From the NCBI GenBank assembly GCA_018241125.1, contig JAFEEL010000009.1, forward strand, positions 62,001-126,000: a stretch of DNA of 64,000 nucleotides, given 5' to 3'. Shown piece after piece: positions 56,507-63,624 of this stretch (positions within the stretch are counted from its first letter, which is position 1; each line of letters begins with the position of its first letter). The DNA is from Pseudomonadota bacterium (GTDB lineage Bacteria > Pseudomonadota > Gammaproteobacteria > Xanthomonadales > Xanthomonadaceae). Below the pieces are notes generated by a model that saw nothing but the letters and a program-made list of their open reading frames with translations, had not been told where the DNA came from and made no database searches. A program made the translations under genes and the position numbers.

Positions 56507-58255
56507 TCACGCCACCACGGTATCCATGCGGAACGTGGCGGCCGCAGCCGGCGTGGCCTCGATGGCATCGTGCATCGCCACCGCACTCAGGCGCGGCAGG
56601 ATCGGTTCCAGACCGAACGCGTAGCGACGCCAGCGTGCCATGCTGCACGCGTGGATCGGCTCGCGCACCTGCATGCGACTGGCGGTGGCCACGTAGCTGC
56701 CGTGCTGAGCGAAATCCAGCACGCCCGGATGCCAGTCCATCCCCATCGCAGCCAGTATTCGGCGGAGCTGGATTTCCGGTTCGGCGATGAGGTCTTCATA
56801 GCGAACTTCGGTCACACGCGATCCGAGCGCGGCACGCCAATGCCGCATGATTCGCCGATGCAGTTCGATGCGGTGCGCGATATGGTCCAGGTCGTGGATC
56901 CAGTGCGCGTTGTCGCCGAACTGGCGCAGCCAGCACGACAACGCCACGTCGCGTGGGTCGCGCTGGACATGGATGATGGCCGCTTTGGGGAATGCCACCG
57001 ACAGCCAGCCGGCCAGCAGGTAGTTGTCCGGCAACTTGTCGACGATGCGCGCGGCATTCCGCTGCAGGCCGAGATTGCGCACGCGTTGTTCGAGCCGGCG
57101 CAGATGCCAGTTTGCGGCACTGGCAACGGCTTCCGGCGTGAGCCCGGCGTGCGATTGCCCGCATCCGGCAAGTGCACGGCGCCAGGCGGCTTCGGCGAAC
57201 CCTTGTTCGCCCACGCCGACGATGTGTGGATGCGCGGCGAGCATGCGCTCGAGCAAGGTGGTGCCCGACCGCGGCAGCCCGATCACGAACACCGGACGCG
57301 TATCCGGGTTGCCGGCCGTGCGCAGTCGTTCCAGCAACGGCTGCGTGCAGTGACCGATCAGCTCGATCACGCGCTGCTCGTGCCGGTGGGTGTCGTGGCG
57401 CAGGGTTGGTGCGGTGGCCTGCGCGCGCAGGGCATTGGCGGAGGTGGCGTGCCGCCAGGCCGCCTGGGGGTCGCCGCCGCGCTCATGGCACAGTACCAAG
57501 GCTTCGTGCAGGCGCGCCCGTGCGTTGGCCTGCGGGTTGCACGCGATTGCGGTTTCGAGCGTGGCGATCTGGTCGGCGTCGAGGCGAAAGTCGACCAACT
57601 CGGCTAGGCCCCACAGGGCATCCGGGTTGTACCGATCCCGTTCGAGTGCGGCAAGAAAGCAGGATCGGGCCGTCTGCTGGTCGCCGCGACCGACCGCCAA
57701 CCCGCCCAGCTTCACGCGTGCCCAGATGTCGTGCGGGCACATCGACAAGTAACTTTCCAGTGCCGTTTGCGCGTCGTTCAAGCGCTCGCAGGCCAACAGC
57801 ATCTTGGCGTGGACGCCGCGCACTCCGGAATGGCTCGGCAAACGCGCGACCAGCGCCTGCGTGAGGTCGGTGGCGGTATCGGCATCGACGACCTCGAACA
57901 AGATGCTTTCCAGCCAGCCTCCCGGATTGCCGCAGCGCCGATCCACGGCAATCGCGCGGGCGAACAATTCGGCCGCCTGCGCCGGGTCGCCGAGCATCAG
58001 GCTGATGCGCGCCCAGCCGCACAGCAATTTCAGGTCGAAGGGCAATGCCGTTGCCGCCAAGCGATAGCGTTGCTGTGCGTCATCTCCGCGACCGGCCAGC
58101 ACCAGCAGGTTGCCGACCGCGTTGAGCAGGGCCACGTCGACCGGCGCGGCGCGGTTGGCACGATCCAGCAAGGGCAGGGCTTGGGCGAAGCGGCCTTCGC
58201 GCGCCAGTTGCATGCCGAGGGATGCGTCCGTGCCGGGGTCCGACGGGTCAGTCAT
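56507..58255 (-). CDS. TPR-repeat sulfotransferase, copy 2
   Basis: The 582-residue paralogue of the preceding gene has the same layout: TPR array (GRFAQALPLLDRANRAAPVDVALLNAVGNLLVLAGRGDDAQQRY and onward) then sulfotransferase with FVIGLPRSGTTLLERMLAAH, DKLPDNYLLAGWLSVAFP, IIHVQRDPRDVALSCW and VTEVRYEDLIAEPE. Both copies keep the PAPS motifs, so both are likely active. Identity is high through the TPR start and the sulfotransferase core and lower in between, consistent with a tandem duplication with specialisation. The start is ATG 58255 after GGG-rich sequence. Confidence 0.88.
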   Translation of the reverse strand: MTDPSDPGTDASLGMQLAREGRFAQALPLLDRANRAAPVDVALLNAVGNLLVLAGRGDDAQQRYRLAATALPFDLKLLCGWARISLMLGDPAQAAELFARAIAVDRRCGNPGGWLESILFEVVDADTATDLTQALVARLPSHSGVRGVHAKMLLACERLNDAQTALESYLSMCPHDIWARVKLGGLAVGRGDQQTARSCFLAALERDRYNPDALWGLAELVDFRLDADQIATLETAIACNPQANARARLHEALVLCHERGGDPQAAWRHATSANALRAQATAPTLRHDTHRHEQRVIELIGHCTQPLLERLRTAGNPDTRPVFVIGLPRSGTTLLERMLAAHPHIVGVGEQGFAEAAWRRALAGCGQSHAGLTPEAVASAANWHLRRLEQRVRNLGLQRNAARIVDKLPDNYLLAGWLSVAFPKAAIIHVQRDPRDVALSCWLRQFGDNAHWIHDLDHIAHRIELHRRIMRHWRAALGSRVTEVRYEDLIAEPEIQLRRILAAMGMDWHPGVLDFAQHGSYVATASRMQVREPIHACSMARWRRYAFGLEPILPRLSAVAMHDAIEATPAAAATFRMDTVVA

Positions 58256-58412
58256 GGGGTTTGGGGCTCTTGCCGAGCGGCGACGCAAAGCAATGGGATG
58301 CGATTCGGGCTGCGCGATTGGAGCAGCCGCGCCGTTAGAAATTCCTGTTGCCGCTCCTGTTGCCCGGGGGGCTGTCTCGCCTCATGAGACCAACCTGATC
58401 GATACTGCACGC

Positions 58413-59330
58413 ATGGACACCCCACCCCCCGGCCAGCTGGTCGTCGCCATCACCTCGCGTGCATTGTTCGATCTGGAGGACAGCCACGGCGTGTTCGAGC
58501 GCGATGGCGTGCGCGCGTATGCCGATTTTCAGCGCTCGCGCGAGAACGACGTGCTGCGCCCGGGCATCGCCTTCGGGCTGGTGCGCAAGCTGGCCAAGCT
58601 CAACGACGGCGCGCCCGCCGACGCCCCGCGCGCTGAGGTGATCTTGCTCTCGCGCAACTCCACCGATACCGGCCTGCGCATCTTCAACTCGATCGAACAC
58701 TACGGGCTGGGCATCGTGCGCGCGGTGTTCACCGCTGGCGCCGCCACCGATCCATACATCGAGCCGTTCGGCGCACATTTGTTTTTGTCCGCCAATCCCG
58801 ACTCGGTGCGGCGCGCGCTCGAGCGCGGCATTGCCGCCGCCACCCTGCTGCCGTCACGCGATGGCGATGCGCCGGAGCTGGCGCCGCAGCCGGGCCCGCT
58901 ACGCATCGCCTTCGACGGCGACGCGGTGGTGTTCGGCGACGAATCGCAACGGATCGCCACCGAGCAGGGGCTGGACGCGTTTTCCCGCAACGAGGCGCAA
59001 CTGGCGCACACGCCGATGTCCGGCGGCCCGTTCAAGGGCTTTCTGGCCGCCTTGCATCACTTGCAGCAGGCCTTTCCCGCCGACGACCCGCCGATCCGCA
59101 CCGCGCTGGTCACCGCGCGCTCGGCGCCGGCGCACAAGCGCGTCATCCTCACCTTGCGTGAGTGGGGCGTGCGTCTGGACGAGGCGCTGTTCCTCGGCGG
59201 TCGCGACAAGGGGCCGTTCCTGCGCGCGTTCGGTGCCGACATTTTCTTCGACGATTCGCGTCACAACATCGACAGCGCCCGCCAGCACGTGGCCGCCGGG
59301 CATGTGCCGCACGGGGTGGCGAACGAGTAG
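58413..59330 (+). CDS. 5'-nucleotidase (NT5C1/cN-I-like HAD)
   Basis: The 305-residue protein matches the cytosolic 5'-nucleotidase I family found in some bacteria: LVVAITSRALFDLEDSHGVFERDGVRAYADFQRSREND, EVILLSRNSTDTGLRIFNSIEHYGLGIVRAVFTAGAATDPYIEPFGAHLFLSANPDSVRRALERG, LRIAFDGDAVVFGDESQRIATEQGLDAF (second HAD-like acids), and FLRAFGADIFFDDSRHNIDSARQHVAAGHVPHGV. It should hydrolyse AMP/IMP-type nucleoside monophosphates. The start is ATG 58413, divergent from the sulfotransferase genes. A GGGAGCA repeat begins just after its stop. Confidence 0.9.
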   Translation: MDTPPPGQLVVAITSRALFDLEDSHGVFERDGVRAYADFQRSRENDVLRPGIAFGLVRKLAKLNDGAPADAPRAEVILLSRNSTDTGLRIFNSIEHYGLGIVRAVFTAGAATDPYIEPFGAHLFLSANPDSVRRALERGIAAATLLPSRDGDAPELAPQPGPLRIAFDGDAVVFGDESQRIATEQGLDAFSRNEAQLAHTPMSGGPFKGFLAALHHLQQAFPADDPPIRTALVTARSAPAHKRVILTLREWGVRLDEALFLGGRDKGPFLRAFGADIFFDDSRHNIDSARQHVAAGHVPHGVANE

Positions 59331-59340
59331 GGAAAAGGGA

Positions 59341-59373
59341 TGAGGGAGCAGGGATCAGGGAGCAGGGAGCAGG
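59341..59373 (+). repeat. GGGAGCA heptamer array downstream of the 5'-nucleotidase gene
   Basis: Four to five copies of the same GGGAGCA-type unit seen at the start of hisIE follow the 5'-nucleotidase stop by ten bases (GGGAGCAGGGATCAGGGAGC is the core). It marks the left end of the 311-base interval before the TIR gene. Confidence 0.8.
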
Positions 59374-59481
59374 AAAAAAGTCAGAGGCAAGTTTCGGTGG
59401 TGCTTCCAGCGATCACGTGCAACATTCGGCAAAAACCGCTACTTACGCGCTTGTCCAGATCCAGGATTCACCAGTGCGGGC

Positions 59482-59528
59482 TCCGCATCCCCCGTTGCCC
59501 AGCTGCGCAGGTTCGGCGGGATGTGCCC
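59482..59528 (-). repeat. Left copy of a 47/48-bp direct repeat (duplicated 3' end of the histidine phosphatase gene)
   Basis: Bases 59482-59528 match 61743-61790 in the same orientation, differing at two positions plus one missing base. In minus-strand translation this copy reads GHIPPNLRSWATGDAE, against GHIPPNLRSGATGDAD in the intact phosphatase, then runs to a stop at 59439-59441. It is therefore a detached 3' fragment of that gene. The TIR gene lies between the two copies. Confidence 0.85.
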
Positions 59529-59529
59529 G

Positions 59530-59634
59530 ATGACTGCCACGCCCCGCTACCGCAACAATCGCGCCGCGTCCATCTACGTCGGCACCAACGAGGTCCATCG
59601 CGACATCATGGCCCGGCAGGTGCTGGCGCTTTGA
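59530..59634 (+). pseudogene. C-terminal fossil of an acyl-CoA dehydrogenase
   Basis: The plus-strand reading ending at TGA 59632-59634 gives ...AASIYVGTNEVHRDIMARQVLAL. This is the very characteristic C-terminus of acyl-CoA dehydrogenases (I-Y-x-G-T-N-E-x-x-R-x-x-x-A-x-x-L), where the TNE carries FAD/substrate contacts. Only the last ~25 residues survive; everything upstream has been replaced by the duplicated phosphatase fragment. It does not encode a functional protein. Confidence 0.75.
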
Positions 59635-59641
59635 TCCTCGG

Positions 59642-61600
59642 CTACTGGTAGTGCTTGCAGACCGGTTCGACGGCGCAGAAGTCGGGCCACTTGCCGCTTT
59701 GTTTCCAGTAGTCCGTCAGCCCCTCACGCTTCATCAGCGCCCAGAATTGCGGCTTCGTGCGCAAGCGAGCCCACTGCGTGCGGAAGAGGGTGAAGGTCAG
59801 GCTGGCGCTGTCCGGGCCCCAGCGGTCGAGTAGCGCCGCCGCATCGTCCCAGCGGCCCATGTCCGCGAGCGCGGCCACCGATGTATCAATATACGCCGCC
59901 CCCTTGCTCACTGCCTCCAGGAACTCTGCCGTCGGCGGGGCGTCGCCATGCCCGGCCATGTAGGCGAGGACGCGAGACTGCAGGCTCGGCTGCTCCATCC
60001 ATTTGAGGCGGCCCAACAACGCCCAGGCTTCTTCTTTCTTGCCGTCGGCGGTCAGGGCGCGAACGAGGCCACGCTGGATGCTGACGTTCTCCGGCGCCAG
60101 ATGATAGGCGCGCCGCGCGGCTTCCAGCTGGCAGTCGGCGTCGGCGATGTACTCGCAACTGTAGGCGAGGCTGTTCCAGGTCCCGGCCGAGAGAGGATCG
60201 AGGGCAGCGGAGCGTCTGCGGATATCGACGGACTTCTGGAAATAGTCCATTGCCCGATAGAAGACGCTCCCGTCGCCGCCGCGCTGCTCCGCTTCGGCCG
60301 TGGCCTTTGCCGCCACGCTCCAATGGCCTAGCCAGACGTTGATCATGGCGCGCGCCCGGTAGGGCTCCGCCAGGGTTCCATCCAGAACTATCGCCTTGTC
60401 GATCTCGGCGGCCACCGGCGCGAACATGGCATCGCTATAGACGCCTCCGCTGCGATCGAATTTCTGCTCGATCAGGTTGGCTTCCGCCGATGCCAGGGCG
60501 GCCCAGGCCTTGGCGAAGATCGGGTCGAGATCGACCGCCTGCCGATAGAGGTCGCGCACCGGCTGCCAGTCGTCGTTGGTGCGGCTGAGTCCAAGTTCAC
60601 GGGCCTGCAGGTAGAGGCGGTAGGCCGCTGGATCCACCTGCCGCGGCGGCGGCGCGCTGACGCGCACGTCAGCGGCCTGCGCCACGCGGACGGCGATATC
60701 CCTTTGCAGACTGAGGACGTCACCCTCGGCCCGATCGAACGTCTGGCTCCAGACCACCTTGCCGTCCGGTGCCTGGACCAGCTGCGCATCGACGCGCAAG
60801 CCGCCGCTCACGTGCCGTACCGAGCCGGTCAGCACCAGGGTGGCGCCCAGTTCCTTGGACGCGATGGCGGGCGTCGCCTTGCCGCCGCTCAGGGCGAAGC
60901 TGGATGCCCGCGCCGTGACATCCAGACCCTTCACCTGCGAGAGCTCGCTGATCAGCTCGTCCGCTACCCCCTCGGCGAAATAGGGCTCGGTCGTGTCCAA
61001 GGTCTCGAAGCGCATGACGGCCAACCGCGGCGTCGCGGGCGGATGCGGCCAGAGCGCGACCGCCGCCCCCCCGATCAGCGCCAGTAACAGAGCCGCGATG
61101 GCACCCAGCGCCCAGGGTCGCCTCAACACCGACCCCATGGAGGGCCTGGTGGGCGGCGGCAGGCTGGCTCTCAGCGCTTGGGCGGCGTCCATGGCATCCG
61201 GCCCGTGCCTGACCAAGGCTGCCAGATAGTCGGCCAACTTGACCATCCGTGCATCGCCGTCGGGGAAGAGGTCGAACCAGTTGCGGGCTGCCAGCTCATA
61301 GAGGAAGGCGCCGGCAGGGCTGACGTCGGCCAGCCGCACAGGGATGATGGTCTTCTTGGAATAGGTGGCGGCGGCGAGTTCCTTGGCGATCTGCTCGCTT
61401 TCCGCGGCGGCTTTGGAGAACAGCAGGACGAAGTAGGGGGCCGCTTCCAAGGCGGCGGCGATGGCCCCACGCCAGTCCTCGCCGGTCCCGATCGCCTCGT
61501 CGTACCAAGCCTCGACGCCCCGCTCCTTCAGGAGCGTATGCAGCCGCCGGGCCATGGCCTGGTCGGTGTGGCGGTAGCTGATAAAGATGTTGCCCGCCAT
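59642..61600 (-). CDS. TIR-domain protein with membrane helix, TolB-like and TPR domains
   Basis: The 652-residue protein has an N-terminal TIR domain (residues 1-130: NIFISYRHTDQAMARRLHTLLKERGVEAWYD, YFVLLFSKAAAESEQIAKELAAA, IIPVRLADV, DLFPDGDARMVKLADYL). A single membrane helix follows at ~163-184 (LGAIAALLLALIGGAAVALW), then a TolB/FlgO-like domain (190-315: RLAVMRFETLDTTEPYFAEGVADELISELSQVKGLDVTARASSF...GATLVLTGSVRHVSGGLRVDAQLVQAPDGKVVWSQTFDR) and TPR-like repeats to ~600. Glu74 in the SEQIAKEL helix is where TIR NADases carry their catalytic Glu. So a cytosolic TIR is tethered to a periplasmic or outward sensor. ATG 61600 places the TIR fold at the start. Defence or signalling role possible, unproven. 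Confidence 0.85.
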   Translation of the reverse strand: MAGNIFISYRHTDQAMARRLHTLLKERGVEAWYDEAIGTGEDWRGAIAAALEAAPYFVLLFSKAAAESEQIAKELAAATYSKKTIIPVRLADVSPAGAFLYELAARNWFDLFPDGDARMVKLADYLAALVRHGPDAMDAAQALRASLPPPTRPSMGSVLRRPWALGAIAALLLALIGGAAVALWPHPPATPRLAVMRFETLDTTEPYFAEGVADELISELSQVKGLDVTARASSFALSGGKATPAIASKELGATLVLTGSVRHVSGGLRVDAQLVQAPDGKVVWSQTFDRAEGDVLSLQRDIAVRVAQAADVRVSAPPPRQVDPAAYRLYLQARELGLSRTNDDWQPVRDLYRQAVDLDPIFAKAWAALASAEANLIEQKFDRSGGVYSDAMFAPVAAEIDKAIVLDGTLAEPYRARAMINVWLGHWSVAAKATAEAEQRGGDGSVFYRAMDYFQKSVDIRRRSAALDPLSAGTWNSLAYSCEYIADADCQLEAARRAYHLAPENVSIQRGLVRALTADGKKEEAWALLGRLKWMEQPSLQSRVLAYMAGHGDAPPTAEFLEAVSKGAAYIDTSVAALADMGRWDDAAALLDRWGPDSASLTFTLFRTQWARLRTKPQFWALMKREGLTDYWKQSGKWPDFCAVEPVCKHYQ

Positions 61601-61677
61601 GGCCCCCCAGAGCCGGTCGGGACACAAGGTTACCTGATTGGCCCCGATCATCGGCCAGCCGTCGCATGATTTGAGCT

Positions 61678-61697
61678 GCGGGCGCACACGCGCCCGC
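61678..61697. repeat. GC-rich inverted repeat after the phosphatase gene
   Basis: GCGGGCGC and GCGCCCGC pair around a four-base loop (ACAC), 24 bases beyond the phosphatase stop on the minus strand. It lacks a T-run, so any terminator role for the phosphatase gene is weak. It falls just outside the right direct-repeat copy, between it and the TIR gene. Confidence 0.45.
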
Positions 61698-61720
61698 TGT
61701 GCTGGCTGGGCGCAGCACGA

Positions 61721-62410
61721 TCAAGGGATTTCCAGAGGGCGATCCGCATCCCCCGTCGCCCCGCTGCGCAGGTTCGGCGGGATGTGGCCCACGTCGCCCA
61801 CCGCGATCACCTTGAAGCGGCCATCGGACTCGACGCGGATGGTGGTGATGCTGGCGTTGCCGATCGACATCTCCAGCCACGCCTTGGTATCGACCTTGAG
61901 CGCGCGAGTGACGAGATAGCGGATCACGTTGCCGTGGCACACCAGCAGGTCGGCTTCCGGGTGGCCCTTGGCGGGCACGAAGTAGCTTGCGAACACCCGA
62001 TCCAGCCGCGCCTTGCAGGCGGCCATGGCGGCGGGTTTTTCATCCTTGGTGATTTCGACGCGCCACGTCGGCGGCGTGCATTCGGCCAGATCGTCGACCA
62101 CGGTGAACGCGCGGCCCGGAAAGTCGGGAGCGATTTGTGCGGCGGTGTCGCGGGCGCGCTGCATCGGGCTGACCAGCAGCTCGTCGAAGTGCTCGCCGGC
62201 CAGCCGGGCACCGGCCAGCCGCGCCTGCGCGATGCCGAGCGTGGACAGGTGCGGGCCGGGCATCTCGGGGATGGCTGGATCTTCGACATAGTTGCCGTGG
62301 CGCACCAGCACGATGGTGCGCATCGCCGGTGCGTCGGCGGCCATCGCGACCGCGGTCAGCGCGAACAGTGATGCCAGCGAGACCAGGATCGGCAGCAGTC
62401 GTCGCAACAT
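61721..62410 (-). CDS. Periplasmic histidine phosphatase (phosphoglycerate mutase-like)
   Basis: The 229-residue protein has a signal peptide (LLPILVSLASLFALTAVAMA) and the histidine phosphatase fold: IVLVRHGNYVEDP with the catalytic RHG, LSTLGIAQARLAGARL, LLVSPMQRARDTAAQI, and the second catalytic His in LLVCHGNVIRYLVTRAL. WRVEITKDEKPAAMAACKARLDRVFASYFVP is the variable cap. Substrates of exported members are unknown; some act on phosphoproteins or phosphate esters. Its 3' end (61743-61790) is the right copy of the direct repeat that brackets the TIR gene. Confidence 0.9.
   Translation of the reverse strand: MLRRLLPILVSLASLFALTAVAMAADAPAMRTIVLVRHGNYVEDPAIPEMPGPHLSTLGIAQARLAGARLAGEHFDELLVSPMQRARDTAAQIAPDFPGRAFTVVDDLAECTPPTWRVEITKDEKPAAMAACKARLDRVFASYFVPAKGHPEADLLVCHGNVIRYLVTRALKVDTKAWLEMSIGNASITTIRVESDGRFKVIAVGDVGHIPPNLRSGATGDADRPLEIP
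61743..61790 (-). repeat. Right copy of the 47/48-bp direct repeat (within the phosphatase gene 3' end)
   Basis: This is the parental-looking copy, in frame with and inside the phosphatase coding sequence (GHIPPNLRSGATGDAD). The left copy at 59482-59528 lies beyond the TIR gene in the same orientation. About 2.2 kb separates the two. Confidence 0.85.
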
Positions 62411-62441
62411 TGTGGTGTCCCGCGTGGTGGTCGATGGCCCA

Positions 62442-63584
62442 TCATACGGGCGCCGGACGGCGGCGTGCGTGCAGCAACCACGCGCACGCGGTCAGCGCGC
62501 TGCCGCCGAGGAAGGCGGCCTGTCCGCCGCCGTAGTGCCACAGCACCGCCGCGACCGCCGCGCCGAGCGTGCCGCCGACGCCGCTGCTGAAGCCGTACAG
62601 CAAGCCTTGTCCGGCCGCTGCGCGCGCACCGGGAAAATACTGCGCCATCAGTCGCATCAGGCAGGCCTGGAACACCGCGAAGCTCAACGCGTGGCTGACT
62701 TGGGTGACGGCCATGATCGAAAACGATCCGGCCCACAGCGCGGTGGCCGTCCAGCGCGCGGTGCCTACCGCGAGGCACAGCGACAGCAGCCGTGGTGCGC
62801 CGAAGCGCGCGATCAATCCGGGCACGAACCAGAACATCACGATTTCGGCCAGCACGCCGATCGCCCACAGGATGCCCACGTGCAGGCCATCGTGGCCGTG
62901 CGCCTGCAAGTGCAGGGTGTAGAACACGTAGAACGTGCCGAAGCCGGCCTGCGCGAGCATCGCCATCAGCAGAAAGCGCCGCACGCCGGCACGCTTCCAC
63001 AGGTGCCCGGCGGACGCCAGATGCGCTGCCGGTGGTGGCGGGCGTTCGTCGCTGTGCGGCCACGCCGCCAACAGCGCGGCGACCAACAGCGGCAAACACA
63101 ACCACGGGAATGCGCCATCGCCGAGGCGATCGAGCAACCAGCCGTAGCTGCCGGCCACGACCAGAAAGCCCAGTGATCCCCACAGCCGGATGCGCCCGTA
63201 GTCGTGGCTGGCCGCGCCCAGCGCAGTCAAGGTCATCGCCTCGAACTGTGGCAGCAGCGCGTTGTAGAACAACCCGAATCCCGCCATCACCGCCAGCAAC
63301 GGCCACGTGTTGCGAGTCAGGGTGAACAGCGCGAAGCAAGCCAGCGAAATCGCGCAGCCGTACACCAGCCACATCCCGGGGCGCGGACTGCGCGACAGGC
63401 CCGCTGTCCACGCCGGCGGGCCGAATACCCGCGAGGCATACCACAGGCCGATCATCGCGCTGGCCATGAAACCGCCGTGCCCCATCGACACCACCCAGCG
63501 CCCGACGTAAGGCGTGTACGCGCCGATGGCGGCGTAGTACCAGAAATAGAACTGCGCGTAGACGAAACGCTGGCGCGGGGTCAT
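62442..63584 (-). CDS. MFS transporter (LacY-like/nucleoside:H+ symporter superfamily)
   Basis: The 380-residue membrane protein has 12 predicted helices. It opens MTPRQRFVYAQFYFWYYAAIGAYTPYVGRW, the MFS_1_like (LacY/phenylpropionic-acid transporter) pattern, and repeats LWGSLGFLVVAGSYGWLLDRLG typical of the family between helices 4 and 5. The C-half starts at RRFLLMAMLAQAGFGTFYVFYTLHLQAHGHDGLHVGILWAIGVLAEIVMFW. The sugar, nucleoside or aromatic-acid substrate is not determined. ATG 63584 is used; upstream in-frame starts overlap the preceding GIY-YIG gene. It ends 31 bases before the phosphatase start. Confidence 0.88.
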   Translation of the reverse strand: MTPRQRFVYAQFYFWYYAAIGAYTPYVGRWVVSMGHGGFMASAMIGLWYASRVFGPPAWTAGLSRSPRPGMWLVYGCAISLACFALFTLTRNTWPLLAVMAGFGLFYNALLPQFEAMTLTALGAASHDYGRIRLWGSLGFLVVAGSYGWLLDRLGDGAFPWLCLPLLVAALLAAWPHSDERPPPPAAHLASAGHLWKRAGVRRFLLMAMLAQAGFGTFYVFYTLHLQAHGHDGLHVGILWAIGVLAEIVMFWFVPGLIARFGAPRLLSLCLAVGTARWTATALWAGSFSIMAVTQVSHALSFAVFQACLMRLMAQYFPGARAAAGQGLLYGFSSGVGGTLGAAVAAVLWHYGGGQAAFLGGSALTACAWLLHARRRPAPV

Positions 63585-63624
63585 CGACGCAATCCGGAAG
63601 ACACTTGCAACCTCGCGTGGGTGT

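Noticed and set aside
59340-59651. A 103-codon plus-strand open frame between the 5'-nucleotidase and TIR genes
   Set aside because: It runs in the wrong frame through the heptamer repeat, the duplicated phosphatase tail and the acyl-CoA dehydrogenase fossil; it has no family features.
59482-61790. Direct repeats interpreted as integrase attachment sites
   Set aside because: No integrase, tRNA target or other mobile-element gene lies between the repeats, and the repeat lies in a protein-coding 3' end; a single-gene rearrangement is the simpler reading.
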